Positions 55,142 to 64,000 of a stretch of 64,000 bases of DNA are shown here, one piece after another. The translations under genes were made by a program, and so were the position numbers. Position 1 is the stretch's first letter; every line of letters starts with the position of its first letter. This DNA comes from Chroococcidiopsis sp. CCMEE 29 (GTDB taxonomy: Bacteria > Cyanobacteriota > Cyanobacteriia > Cyanobacteriales > Chroococcidiopsidaceae): positions 1,539,001 to 1,603,000 of the forward strand of contig NZ_CP083761.1 of assembly GCF_023558375.1 (NCBI RefSeq), written 5' to 3'. The notes beneath the pieces were generated by a model. That model saw only the letters and a list, made by a program, of their open reading frames with translations. It did not search any database and had not been told where the DNA came from.

Positions 55142-56173
55142 CTAGAAAGCTGTAGCTAGGCCTGAATACTTAACTTTTTCCTTAGCGTACATTTCTGTTC
55201 CGTTACTATTCAAAGGTCTAGCCTGTGCTTGCATCATCATGCGCACGACATCATTATCAGTCAGTTTATATTGCGCTTGCCATCCCAACTTTATCCTCGC
55301 TTTGGCTGGGTTCCCTCTGCTGATAGCAATATCTAGTGGTCGGAATAGGCTGGCATCTATTACAACATGTTCGCGCCAGTCTAACCCAACATAGGCAAAG
55401 GCCGCTGCTACAAAATCCTCTAATTTTTGACTTTCCCCCGTCGCAATTACGTAATCATCTGGTTGCTCTTGCTGCAGCATTAAGTACATTGCCTTAACGT
55501 ATTCTGGAGCCCAACCCCAGTCGCACTGAATGGAAATATTGCCTAAATAAAGCTTTTCTTGGCTGCCTTTAGCGATCCGGCAAGCTGCTGAGATAATCTT
55601 TTGAATCACAAAACGTTCTGGTCGTAGGGGAGACTCGTGATTGAATAGAATACCAGAACAAGCAAATAGACCATAAGCTTCACGATAATTGGCAACGTGC
55701 CAAAAAGCAGATGCCTTAGCTACAGCGTAAGGGCTCCTAGGGCGAAATGGTGTAGTTTCATCCGCTGCCTTGCCTTGAGTATCCCCAAAGCATTCGCTAG
55801 AAGCAGCATTATAAAATTTGATCGGCTGATTAACAAAACGTATGGCTTCGAGAATATTTAAAGTGCCAATTGTCAAACTTTCAAAGGTTTCCACTGGTTG
55901 CTCAAAGGAGATGCCAACGGAGCTGTGTCCTGCTAAGTTATAAACTTCATCAGGTCGGATTTTGTTCAATACATGCAAGACACTGCGAAAGTCGTTAAGA
56001 GCAACAGATTGTAAACTTACCTGTTCGCGGATTCCAAGGTGTACTAAATTTTGAAAAGAAGATATTTGTGCATCTCGTGAGGTGCCGCAGACAAAATAGC
56101 CCTTGTTGAGGAGTAACTGTGCTAGATAGGCTCCATCTTGACCCGATACTCCAAAAATTAGTGCTTTTTTCAC
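55142..56173 (-). CDS. gmd: GDP-mannose 4,6-dehydratase family protein
   Basis: 343 residues. ALIFGVSGQDGAYLAQLL is the NADP motif, NAASSECFGD and the catalytic SPYAVAKASAF (Tyr-X3-Lys) follow, then FNHESPLRPERFV. These are GMD hallmarks. It makes GDP-4-keto-6-deoxymannose, precursor of GDP-fucose or GDP-rhamnose. No GDP-fucose synthase is in the window, and the GT11 fucosyltransferase-like gene is broken. Its 3' end borders the IS701 remnant directly, within 10 bp. Confidence 0.9.
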   Translation of the reverse strand: MKKALIFGVSGQDGAYLAQLLLNKGYFVCGTSRDAQISSFQNLVHLGIREQVSLQSVALNDFRSVLHVLNKIRPDEVYNLAGHSSVGISFEQPVETFESLTIGTLNILEAIRFVNQPIKFYNAASSECFGDTQGKAADETTPFRPRSPYAVAKASAFWHVANYREAYGLFACSGILFNHESPLRPERFVIQKIISAACRIAKGSQEKLYLGNISIQCDWGWAPEYVKAMYLMLQQEQPDDYVIATGESQKLEDFVAAAFAYVGLDWREHVVIDASLFRPLDIAISRGNPAKARIKLGWQAQYKLTDNDVVRMMMQAQARPLNSNGTEMYAKEKVKYSGLATAF

Positions 56174-57469
56174 AAATGACCTACCATCTCATATTTTGTC
56201 AAATTAGAAACTAGTAATTAGCTTGACAGAGTAGTTTTGTAAGCCGTTTGATGTAGTACCGCTGCCTGCTAGGCCATTTTGCCTGCAATAGCTTGGGTAA
56301 TGGCTGTGGCTGTGAGGCAAGCAGACCTTAGTAAACAACTTTACATCCACCTACGATACACCGCTCAACTTGTTTTAAATATCCCACTAAGTTGGGGCTT
56401 GTTGCGAAGTGACCCTCAGGATTGTTGTAATAAGGTATGAATTCAGTCCCTTTATAGAACCCCTGGTTGACTGCCAAATATGAGTTCCTACACGTGGCTA
56501 ATGGTGCTAAGGGGTAGGTTGCAATGTAGATGGGTCCAACATCTTTTGCAAACCACCATTCCTCGCACATAGCTTTTCCCGTAGGACCAGTTGCACTATC
56601 AAATCCTTCACTGAAGCCAACGTATAGAACTGGTTTGCCTTCCCAGGTCATGCTGGTTTTGCGTATGAACATAGACCATGCAATAGAGTATGGGTTTGGG
56701 GGGTTTGTTTTAGATTCATAGCCAGGTCCACCATTACGTTGACCGTTCCAGTTGTCTGGAAGATAGCGGTAATAGCTAAGGCTGCCGACAAGTGCGGAAC
56801 TAGCCGATGGGGGATTGCGTGAAACTATCACATCAGCATCAATCATTCTATTCGGGAGTACTGCATAGTTGGGTAAAGGTGTGTTGTCTGCGTGGTTGTT
56901 TGAATATTTGTAGCCGCCAAGATAAGTAGACTTCAGCCCTTTGCCGTCACGCTTGTCAATGTTTACCGCGTACCTACCATTCATCCGATAAGTTGGAGAG
57001 CTGCTGTTCGGAGGGTAAAAGTCAGTCGTAGTCCGCCCTGGATCGCTAACATCCGTTCTCCATGCGGTGGTTCGGTAGGGGATCCATTCACTGTGACCGC
57101 GAAACGACAAAAATTGGTCTGCATAGTTCCCTGCTACGGTTATGTCGTTTATTCGGGTAGGCGAATTAACAAACTTCTTTGAATACCAACGCAAGAGTTC
57201 ATCTTGCCCTGGAAACCAGTAGGTACATGGATGAGCCTTAAAAAAGCTAAGCGAGAGCAAACTTGGATCTTGGAATGCTCCGTCATTTAAGTAATCTGCT
57301 ACAATACCCACTGCTGAGGGAGGACAAGCACCTCGAGGTCCATTTTTCCACGTATAGACCCACCAGAATTGATTACCATTCCCTTGAATAGGTAGTGGCC
57401 AGAGAGTAATAGTTGGTCGCAACGTAGTAGCGTTCGCTAAACCAAAAGTAGGTAGTTTTCTCGCTCTTA

Positions 57470-58382
57470 GAGGATGTTTTAAAAGTCGGTTAGGTAGTAA
57501 AAAAGCTCACCCAGTGTAAGCTGCGAATAGTAAAGAACACAGCACCGAGTGAGTACAATGAGTAAAGCTTACCCTAGTAATCTGACTCTTGCCCAGTATG
57601 AATTGCTCAGTGACCTGATTCCAGAACCAAAACCTGGTGGTCGTCCCCGTGAAGCCAAGATGTGGGCAGTTCTCAACGCTATATTTTATGTTCTAGTGGA
57701 GGGGGTGCGCTGGCGATCTTTACCGAGTGACTTCCCAGCATGGCAAACAGTGTACACATACTTTCGCAACTGGCGTCTTGATGGAACTTGGCTCAGGATA
57801 CATGAGCGTCTGCGGCAGTGGATGAGAGTGGCTCAGGAGCGACAACCAAGCCCATCCGAAGCAATCATTGACAGTCAAAGTGTCAAAAGCGCGGCAATGG
57901 TCAGCAAGGCAGTCGGCTTTGATGCAGGTAAATTAACTAAGGGACGCAAACGGTTTTTGACAGTGGATACGTTGGGCTTAGTGCTGCGAGTGTTAGTGAG
58001 TGCGGCGAACGTTGGAGAGCGTGAGGGCGGCAAACAAGTACTCAAGCGAGTTAAAAAGATGGCTCCAGCAGTGTCTCGTCTGCATACAATTTGGGTTGAT
58101 GCAGGCTTTGACGGTGAGCCATTCATGCAATGGGTGATGAACGTTTGTCGTTGGATTGTGCAGGTAGTGCTGCGACCAGAACAAACCAAAGGGTTCGTGT
58201 TGTTGAAAAAGCGGTGGGTAGTGGAGCGAACTTTTGGCTGGCTAATGGGCTGTCGCCGATTGGTCAGAGACTATGAGTTATTGCCCCAAACATCGGAGAC
58301 ATTTATCTACCTTGCCATGATCCGGATCATGGTGAGGCGACTGGCATAAAATTTAACCCTTCAAAACTTTTCAAACATCCTC
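57470..58382 (+). mobile_element. IS5-family insertion sequence, complete, 913 bp
   Basis: The inverted ends are GAGGATGTTTTAAAAGT and GAGGATGTTTGAAAAGT (16 of 17). The 3-bp duplication TTA flanks it (57467-57469 and 58383-58385), typical of the IS1031-like subgroup. It contains a single transposase gene with no internal stop. Confidence 0.9.
57558..58349 (+). CDS. IS5-family transposase
   Basis: 263 residues from the ATG at 57558; a GTG three codons earlier is an alternative. The domain has the N-terminal YELLSDLIPEPKPGGRPRE and catalytic residues in AIIDSQSVKSA, IWVDAGFDGEP and WVVERTFGWLMGCRRL. It is intact, so the element may be mobile. Confidence 0.9.
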   Translation: MSKAYPSNLTLAQYELLSDLIPEPKPGGRPREAKMWAVLNAIFYVLVEGVRWRSLPSDFPAWQTVYTYFRNWRLDGTWLRIHERLRQWMRVAQERQPSPSEAIIDSQSVKSAAMVSKAVGFDAGKLTKGRKRFLTVDTLGLVLRVLVSAANVGEREGGKQVLKRVKKMAPAVSRLHTIWVDAGFDGEPFMQWVMNVCRWIVQVVLRPEQTKGFVLLKKRWVVERTFGWLMGCRRLVRDYELLPQTSETFIYLAMIRIMVRRLA

Positions 58383-58612
58383 TTAAAATCCAATAAAAAA
58401 TAGAGGCTAGAATTAGGATAGTTACAACTGAACCAGCAATAAAAGCAGGCTGTGTCTTTTTCATAAAGGTGTTATATAAATTGTGATTTAATGACGTTTG
58501 GGTTGAATAGGTCAAGCGGTTACAGAAGTGGAACAAGAGAATCAATCTGAGTCGGTCAAGCTTCTTCTTTCTTGCTGATTTATTAGCGCTCGGGAGACAT
58601 CAGGCTAAGAAT

Positions 58613-59140
58613 TCAAGATGTTGAAAAGCGGGGCAGCCACCATTTATACCAGTCAAACCACACCTGCTCTAGAGTATGGTAGGCAGCCTCAGGTGCAGAA
58701 GTGTTGGCAGGCATAGACAAGTGCGTCCATAAACAGTGGGTATCGCGCACAGTTCCTTGCCCAAGTAACCAAGCAAACAGACGACTCAACTTGAGGTCGT
58801 AGAGGTAGCGATTGCGCTGGAATTGGGCTTCAGTTACCGTAGTGCCACCACGAGATTTAATGCAACTGCTCAGATAGGCTCGTCCCCCAAACGCAAACAG
58901 ATAATAGAAGCCCACCCCTGGTTGGACCTTCTGATGTAAACTCTTAGCCAGTTGACCTGAGGACGGTGGTGTCGAAGAGTAAAGTTGGATGAATAACTTA
59001 ACATTTAACCCGTTTCCCGGCAATCCCCAATTGACTGCATAACGCATCTCAATATCTAAAGGTAGGCGATCGCGCAGATATTGATAGTGGCTAACTGCCA
59101 TTGAGTACTTGGGCATTAGATGGTTCGGCGACCAACCCAA
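58613..59140 (-). CDS. cyanoexosortase A system-associated protein, N-terminally truncated
   Basis: 175 residues. The C-terminal segments GVGFYYLFAFGGRAYLSSC, TVTEAQFQRNRYLYDL and DTHCLWTHLSMPANTS match, by my memory of the family, proteins encoded next to cyanoexosortase A. The family normally begins with a membrane helix, which is absent here: a stop precedes the only possible start (TTG or ATG near 59140). No exosortase gene is in the window. It is best seen as a remnant, possibly of a protein-sorting system that once served this locus. Confidence 0.62.
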   Translation of the reverse strand: MGWSPNHLMPKYSMAVSHYQYLRDRLPLDIEMRYAVNWGLPGNGLNVKLFIQLYSSTPPSSGQLAKSLHQKVQPGVGFYYLFAFGGRAYLSSCIKSRGGTTVTEAQFQRNRYLYDLKLSRLFAWLLGQGTVRDTHCLWTHLSMPANTSAPEAAYHTLEQVWFDWYKWWLPRFSTS

Positions 59141-59192
59141 CTAACAAACCGAGCAAGCTGAATAAAGTAGCTGTCCGAGTTGAGCAGTGCAT
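59091..59192 (-). pseudogene. 33-codon signal-peptide remnant upstream of the truncated exosortase-associated gene
   Basis: The ORF starts MHCSTRTATLFSLLGLL and ends EPSNAQVLNGS before a stop, a typical signal peptide with cleavage after SNA. It overlaps the truncated gene in a different frame. It is probably the leader of a lost secreted protein whose body has been deleted, or the real N terminus displaced by a frameshift. Confidence 0.45.
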
Positions 59193-59335
59193 AACAAAAG
59201 AATTGAACATGGAAATTTACTTCTTAAATGCTTTTGAGAGCCAGCTAAAAACCGAGTTCCTAAATTTTTACTTAGAGGAGGAAAATTAACTCCAGAGGTG
59301 TTTTCAACCTGTTGCTTTTAAGAATGTAATCGCAC

Positions 59336-60115
59336 TCAGTGAGAAGATGAACTAGCTGCAGTGGTTTTACTCAGGACAACAATGAATTCCATCCCATTTT
59401 TCTGTAATAACTCAATCTCAATTGGAAAAGACAGGTTATTTTGACAATATAGGAGTAGTTCTAAAAACTCTACTTGAGTCCAGACATGAAAATGAATACT
59501 GTAGTTGAGGTCAATGAGACTTTTAGCGTGTGCTGCAACATCAGTTTCAGGAATTTTGCCAACTAGATGAACCCATTCCTCAAAGTGGGACTTCATGGAC
59601 CATTCAGGTCCTTCGGTGTAGTCTTGTATCAAATGTTCTAGGGATGTTAAAGGGCGATCGCAATCAAAGGTGTATCGCTTATCTGGCACAGCCATATACA
59701 AAACTCCGCCAGGCTTCAAACCCCTCAACCAATTTTCAATAGTAAAGATTGGATTCTGACAATGCTCAATCATGTGATTGGCAATAATAAAATCTAGTGA
59801 ACCATCTGATGTAGAGGCCAGGGTTTCACCATCATCTACGATATCGACTTCCACTAAATTGGATTCTGATAATTCTGGATATTGTTGCCTCAATTGACTA
59901 GTAGGCATTCGATCTACATACCGAACTGTCAGCCCAGAAGGAACTTCAAGGGGTGAATGTAGTGCCCCAATCTCAACGCCATTACCAGCTAAGTATCGAG
60001 AAGCAATTTGTTTACGCAATGAAGTTTTTGAGAAAGCGGTATCTGCAACATCTAAGTTTTTTTGTTCACCTAAAAAATTGAGTCGACGCGTTAAGTTATT
60101 TAGGATAGATGCCAT
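59336..60115 (-). CDS. class I SAM-dependent methyltransferase
   Basis: 259 residues. The SAM region is YLAGNGVEIGALHSPLEVP, followed by VEVDIVDDGE, FIIANHMIEH and LRGLKPGGVLYMAVPDKRY. Zinc ribbon absent. It lies 137 bp after the double-domain GT2 on the same strand. The likely role is sugar or glycan methylation. Methyl groups would come from the metK unit. Confidence 0.84.
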   Translation of the reverse strand: MASILNNLTRRLNFLGEQKNLDVADTAFSKTSLRKQIASRYLAGNGVEIGALHSPLEVPSGLTVRYVDRMPTSQLRQQYPELSESNLVEVDIVDDGETLASTSDGSLDFIIANHMIEHCQNPIFTIENWLRGLKPGGVLYMAVPDKRYTFDCDRPLTSLEHLIQDYTEGPEWSMKSHFEEWVHLVGKIPETDVAAHAKSLIDLNYSIHFHVWTQVEFLELLLYCQNNLSFPIEIELLQKNGMEFIVVLSKTTAASSSSH

Positions 60116-60252
60116 GGTTAAAGCTCTCTACGATCAGTATTGATTATGCAGTGAATATGTAAAACTAGTAAGCGACAGAATTGTATGCAAATTGGCATAT
60201 TCATACAAGAAATATGAATATCTTTGCTCCTGTAACTCTCATTGCCAATTGC

Positions 60253-62145
60253 TTATATATCTATGTTGTAATCAGCAGTATTTCTGGTTAAGTTTGGATT
60301 ATAGTAAGGGTCATTTTTGAGAATTTGCTTCCACTTATTTTGCATATACTCTGCCTCTTTTGCTAATAAAGTTAGCTGTTTATGTGTATCCTCACCACCT
60401 CGGCTAGTTAACTCATGATGATATAAAACTATATGAGGAAGATAAACGTTTCTATATCCTTTTTTAACTAGTTTTAGACAAAAATCTACATCATTATAGG
60501 CAACAGCTAGTTCCTCTTCAAATCCTTTAACGCTCTCGTACACTTCACGCCTGCACATTAAACAAGCTCCTGTAACAGCTGAACAATTCTTGATAGATAC
60601 CACCTGACCGAAGTAACCCAATGTATAGGGAAAGTGCTTATAGCTATGACTGGCAACACCATCAATACCCAATACAATTCCCGCATGTTGAATCGTGTTA
60701 TCTGGATATAACAAGAGAGCGCCAACCGCTCCAATAGATGGTCTTTGAGCTTGCTCTACCATAGCGTCAATCCAGTCGTATGTAATGACTTCTATATCAC
60801 TACTTAAAAACAGCAAATATTCTCCTTTTGCTTTGCTAACTGCGTAGTTATTAATTTTGGAGAAGTTGAAGGGAGTATCAATTTGGTAGCATCTAAACCG
60901 ATGTGGCTCTTTTGTATTCCACTTATTAATGACTTGAGCTGTATATTCTTCTGTGCTGCCATTATCTATGACAACAACTTCGTAGTTTGGGTATACGCTC
61001 TTTGTAAAAATAGATTGTAAGCATTTATCTAAAGCTTTTCCTAAATTTTTTGAGGAAATAATGATACTTACAAGTTGATAATTTTCTATTTTATATCGAA
61101 CACTATATAGTCCTGAGAATCTTGGAACTCCGGAAATTATTCCATTCTCGCCTCTTCTACAAAGTGCATCTGCAAGAGCTTTCTCCGCAGCTATGTAAGC
61201 ATAAGGTTTGACCTCAGAGCTACTGGAAGCAGATTGGGAATGAATTCTCCAGTGGTAGAGAATTTTGGGTATGTGAAAGATTTTTTCAGTTTTTTCGGTA
61301 AACCTCAAAGCAAAGTCATAATCCTGACTTCCCTCATACCCAGCTCTAAATCCTCCTATGGCGGTTACTAGTGAGCGACGATAGGTGCCAAGATGACAAG
61401 TGTACATCTGAGACAAGAACGAGTCAGGGCTCCAATCTGGTTTAAAGCATGGATCTCGGAATCGATGATGCTCATCCACCTTATCTTCATCGGAATAAAT
61501 CATGTCTGCATCCGGATGTCGGTTGAGCAACAAGGCTACTTCATACAAAGCATCTGGTGTGAGCAGATCGTCATGATCTAATAAGGCAACAAACTCCCCA
61601 CTTGCTAGTTCTAGAGCAGAGTTAGAGGCGCGGGAAATATGCCCATTCTCGGTTCGAAAAACAACTTTGACCCGAGCATCTTTTGAAATATACTCTTCTA
61701 ATACTGACCTAACATCAGGTTGGGTGGAAGCATCATCAGCAATGCATAGCTCCCAGTAGGGATACACCTGACTAAGGACTGATTCAATCGCTTCGCGTAA
61801 GAAACGCTCCGGCGGATTGAACACTGGCATAATTACGCTAATCACAGGCTGATAAGCAAATATTTCTACCGTTTCAGCCATCTTTTCCAGGTCTGCTTTC
61901 CTGGGAAACTTCTTGCTCAACCACCTGGAATATAGCTCATCATTCTGGGAAAATGTTGTTAGTATCCCAGTGGGTGACGGCGAATTGTCAAGCTTGTGAT
62001 AGAGTTTCTTCAATAATTTAGCTAGTGCATACCGCATACCTTTATCGTAGAAAACGATAAACAGGTATTTTAGCCGTGAAAATAAATGGCTGAATCGTGA
62101 ACTGTAACTTGGAAACTTCAGTAATTTTTGTTGCTGTGGAGCCAT
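60253..62145 (-). CDS. two-domain GT2 glycosyltransferase
   Basis: 630 residues. A first family 2 domain (about 95-320) has VISVIMPVFNPPERFLREAI and LLDHDDLLTPDAL, the second (about 360-600) has VSIIISSKNLGKALDKCL and VVIDNGSTEEYT followed by FLSSDIEVITYDW. It would add two sugars. The N-terminal 90 residues are basic and helical. ATG at 62145 is chosen; a TTG at 62178 directly follows the upstream stop. Confidence 0.88.
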   Translation of the reverse strand: MAPQQQKLLKFPSYSSRFSHLFSRLKYLFIVFYDKGMRYALAKLLKKLYHKLDNSPSPTGILTTFSQNDELYSRWLSKKFPRKADLEKMAETVEIFAYQPVISVIMPVFNPPERFLREAIESVLSQVYPYWELCIADDASTQPDVRSVLEEYISKDARVKVVFRTENGHISRASNSALELASGEFVALLDHDDLLTPDALYEVALLLNRHPDADMIYSDEDKVDEHHRFRDPCFKPDWSPDSFLSQMYTCHLGTYRRSLVTAIGGFRAGYEGSQDYDFALRFTEKTEKIFHIPKILYHWRIHSQSASSSSEVKPYAYIAAEKALADALCRRGENGIISGVPRFSGLYSVRYKIENYQLVSIIISSKNLGKALDKCLQSIFTKSVYPNYEVVVIDNGSTEEYTAQVINKWNTKEPHRFRCYQIDTPFNFSKINNYAVSKAKGEYLLFLSSDIEVITYDWIDAMVEQAQRPSIGAVGALLLYPDNTIQHAGIVLGIDGVASHSYKHFPYTLGYFGQVVSIKNCSAVTGACLMCRREVYESVKGFEEELAVAYNDVDFCLKLVKKGYRNVYLPHIVLYHHELTSRGGEDTHKQLTLLAKEAEYMQNKWKQILKNDPYYNPNLTRNTADYNIDI

Positions 62146-62181
62146 GATTACATCAAGAAAATTGTTCAATAGTCTCAATCT

Positions 62182-63126
62182 TCATTGCCAGGTTTTACCC
62201 AGCTTGCCACGAAAGCCGTCGAAAGTTCCAAGTATACAAGCCCATATTTTAAGTAAAACCAAATCGGGTTCGTAATGTACAATCCTCTCTATCATTCTTA
62301 TTAAGAACTTTAGTCTATATATAAATGTTCGGTATAGTATTCTTTTAGGTGAAGTGCGAGTTTCAAAAAAAGTATGATTTCTACATGCATAGTAGTAACG
62401 AGATGGTGAACAAATAAAAGTTATAACCTCTTTTATGTCTTTAATTAGTCTAACTTTAACCTTAGAATAGTTAGCTAGACGATGTTTCATCATCGTATTC
62501 TTTACAACAACTATTTCATATCCCTTCTTCCTAAAGTTCATGCAGTAGGCGTAGTCTACTGCATCTAAAAAAAAATCTTCTCTTGGAAGTTCCACATCTT
62601 TAGCTATACTTAAATCAACCAAGGAGCCTGATGTAATTACACCATCACACCGATAAAAATCTTGTCTTTCGCGATGGCTTGCAATAGGTACAAATTTGTA
62701 GTTTTTAAATACACAACCAGGAATCTCTTGATTCGTATTTATATCAAATATTACAGGAGCAATAACTCCTACTTTGGCTTCTGTCTTAGACAATTCTTGG
62801 TGTTTAAATAATAAATTTTCTAGGATATCATAACAAGGTTCACTATCTTGATCAAATAGCCAAAGAAAATCATATCCTTTTTCTATGGCCCAACAAATAC
62901 CTATTTTTAATCCTCCAGCTACTCCTATATTTTCGGGATGGAACTCTACTACTGTGTTTTTATATCTAGTTTGAGAGAATAACTCAGTTATAGAGTTATC
63001 TACTATAAATATTTCTTGAACAGGGTAGGACTGTCTCTCTATGGCTGTAATACACTTATCAAGTGCTTCTAAATCTTGATATGCAGTGATATAAGCCGCC
63101 ACTCTATAGGCTATTGTTTCACACAT
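62182..63126 (-). CDS. GT2 glycosyltransferase, rhamnosyltransferase-like
   Basis: 314 residues. VAAYITAYQDLEALDKCI, IFIVDNSIT and NIGVAGGLKIG are followed by FLWLFDQDSEP, the pattern of the RfbN/WbbL-like group, many of which transfer rhamnose. It lies immediately upstream of the two-domain GT2 (spacing of a few bases). Donor is inferred from group only; an RmlC-like gene at 1084 fits rhamnose use. Confidence 0.84.
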   Translation of the reverse strand: MCETIAYRVAAYITAYQDLEALDKCITAIERQSYPVQEIFIVDNSITELFSQTRYKNTVVEFHPENIGVAGGLKIGICWAIEKGYDFLWLFDQDSEPCYDILENLLFKHQELSKTEAKVGVIAPVIFDINTNQEIPGCVFKNYKFVPIASHRERQDFYRCDGVITSGSLVDLSIAKDVELPREDFFLDAVDYAYCMNFRKKGYEIVVVKNTMMKHRLANYSKVKVRLIKDIKEVITFICSPSRYYYACRNHTFFETRTSPKRILYRTFIYRLKFLIRMIERIVHYEPDLVLLKIWACILGTFDGFRGKLGKTWQ

Positions 63127-63268
63127 AAAATTCAGCTTTCTACTTAAAGTTATAGCTTAATTGACTGACAAAACCAAGCTAGCGTAGCTGTATAACTTCA
63201 CAGGAAACTCGCGTATATATTGACTGGAAGCCATTGAATTTATTATCAAGGAAGTTTCTTTGCTTAGG

Positions 63269-64000
63269 TTATAAGTCTGACCACTGAGTTTTAGCTAGGC
63301 TAAAAAACTTTTTCAACTTAAACCACTGATTCCTCAACTTCCCGAATTTGCTCGATTGCTTTTTACTACGCGGAACTCCAAACAACATATCTAATTTATT
63401 GTATTCTTTGACGATATCAGAAAACTTTTTACTAAAATATATAGCAAAATTAAGCCTATATTTATCTGTAATATTAATCATGGATGAAGAATGAACTCTG
63501 TAAGAACTAAGAACTTCAGGAACTAACTTACAGGAGTAGTTAAGCTGAGCTAATTTCAACCAAAGGTCATAATCTTCCCATCCAAACCAGCCATACTCAA
63601 TTAATTCTGTAGAGTAACCCCCTACTTTGAGAACTATATCTTTATTAATCATTGCCATAGCGTCTATGTATGGAGCCTTGACTAATCGTTGTACATTCCA
63701 TTCCTCACATGAAACTAGACTAACTTCTTTTTTGGTTTGGTTGTCAAACTTTCTAATTATGCCATAAACAGCTGCATAACTAGAAAATTTAATTTTGTTA
63801 TAAAGAACAGACAAACAATTGGGATAAATCCAATTATCAGCATCTAGTATAAAAACATAGGAAGAACGAGCAGCTTTTAAACCAATATTCCTTGCATCTG
63901 CTAAACCTGTATTAAAGCATTTTTTGATTAAACAAATTGGTGTACTAGATATGCTCAGATATCCCTCAACCATACTTGCTGATCTATCGGTTGAGCAGTC
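63269..64000 (-). CDS. GT2 glycosyltransferase, 5' end beyond the window
   Basis: The frame is open through the window edge. Visible segments include DCSTDRSASM at the edge, GLADARNIGLKAARSSY, and the metal site FILDADNWIYPNCL. The start of the catalytic domain (the usual IIPTYN) is missing, so the true start is outside. 243 codons are visible. It lies 142 bp upstream of the rhamnosyltransferase-like gene. Confidence 0.85.
   Translation of the reverse strand, partial: DCSTDRSASMVEGYLSISSTPICLIKKCFNTGLADARNIGLKAARSSYVFILDADNWIYPNCLSVLYNKIKFSSYAAVYGIIRKFDNQTKKEVSLVSCEEWNVQRLVKAPYIDAMAMINKDIVLKVGGYSTELIEYGWFGWEDYDLWLKLAQLNYSCKLVPEVLSSYRVHSSSMINITDKYRLNFAIYFSKKFSDIVKEYNKLDMLFGVPRSKKQSSKFGKLRNQWFKLKKFFSLAKTQWSDL

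Larger units (their letters stand above)
56328..58464 (-). pseudogene. secreted or anchored protein of unknown function, split by an IS5 element
   Basis: The distal part (56328-57469) encodes about 364 residues with many Trp, Tyr, Pro and Asn, and DYLNDGAFQ, FSEGFDSATG and MCEEWWFAKDVG; I do not recognise the family. The proximal part (58383-58464) encodes MKKTQPAFIAGSVVTILILA, a signal anchor. Joining them after removing the element and one TTA copy gives a continuous frame (FYWILRARKLPTFGLANA). The gene therefore lost its start and anchor to the insertion. A TTG at 57422 could give a cytoplasmic product, which would probably not function. Confidence 0.78.

Overview
The window looks like part of a cyanobacterial chromosome. 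The octamer GCGATCGC (HIP1) recurs in it, the metK, metF and ahcY proteins are of cyanobacterial type, short tandem repeats built on GCGTCCCCGCGTC and on the peptide pattern KIQNLKSKI are scattered through it, and there is a gene of the cyanoexosortase A-associated type. Nearly all of the 64 kb is one large exopolysaccharide or cell-surface glycan region, almost entirely on the minus strand. I cannot name the species; a large-genome, sheath- or mucilage-forming cyanobacterium is my inference.

Layout (minus strand unless noted). 0.1-4.0 kb: TetR regulator, small membrane protein, RmlC-like epimerase, sugar SDR, a plus-strand hexapeptide acyltransferase and a hypothetical gene. 4.4-6.2 kb (plus): a GT2 glycosyltransferase and a YbjN-like gene. 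6.3-9.9 kb: metK-metF-ahcY, the S-adenosylmethionine regeneration cycle. 10.4-23.4 kb: methyltransferase, GH30 and GH5 secreted glycosidases, GT2 enzymes, two Wzy-like polymerases, a Wzz-like chain-length protein and a GT4. 23.7-32.6 kb: two methyltransferases, a GT2, a broken GT11, a truncated exact copy of the GT4, a phosphodiesterase-like enzyme and two insertion sequences. 33-40 kb: HlyD-like adaptor with a periplasmic partner, a small coiled-coil gene, a group 3 sigma factor, and a DprE2/DprE1-like pair next to a HAD phosphatase-UPF0104 fusion. 40.8-53.8 kb: large fused glycosyltransferases, a methyltransferase-propeller fusion, an ABC-2 exporter (Wzm/Wzt type) and a heparinase-like lyase. 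54-64 kb: IS701 remnant, GDP-mannose dehydratase, an IS5-split secreted-protein gene, a remnant of a cyanoexosortase-associated gene, a methyltransferase and three GT2 genes, the last running off the window.

The most notable feature is a 36-nt intergenic element present eight times, always in the same orientation and always about 150-310 bp upstream of a minus-strand transcription unit. Five copies (4.2, 11.4, 15.2, 23.5, 32.9 kb) carry further shared blocks between the element and the start codon, and most have a second half-site about 45-60 bp further upstream. Its downstream units include glycosyltransferases, glycosidases, polymerases, a lyase, the DprE-like operon that ends in the sigma factor gene, and the metK operon. 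I infer a regulon that switches on glycan synthesis together with methyl-group supply, with the sigma factor or an unknown activator as candidate reader.

The region is also being remodelled: three complete insertion sequences with target duplications that I could read, two transposase remnants, one perfect 1,025-bp duplication, and repeat insertions inside coding sequence. At least four glycan genes are broken or altered at an end (GT11, the second GT4, the secreted protein at 56-58 kb, and the GT2 whose last codons were replaced by IS DNA).
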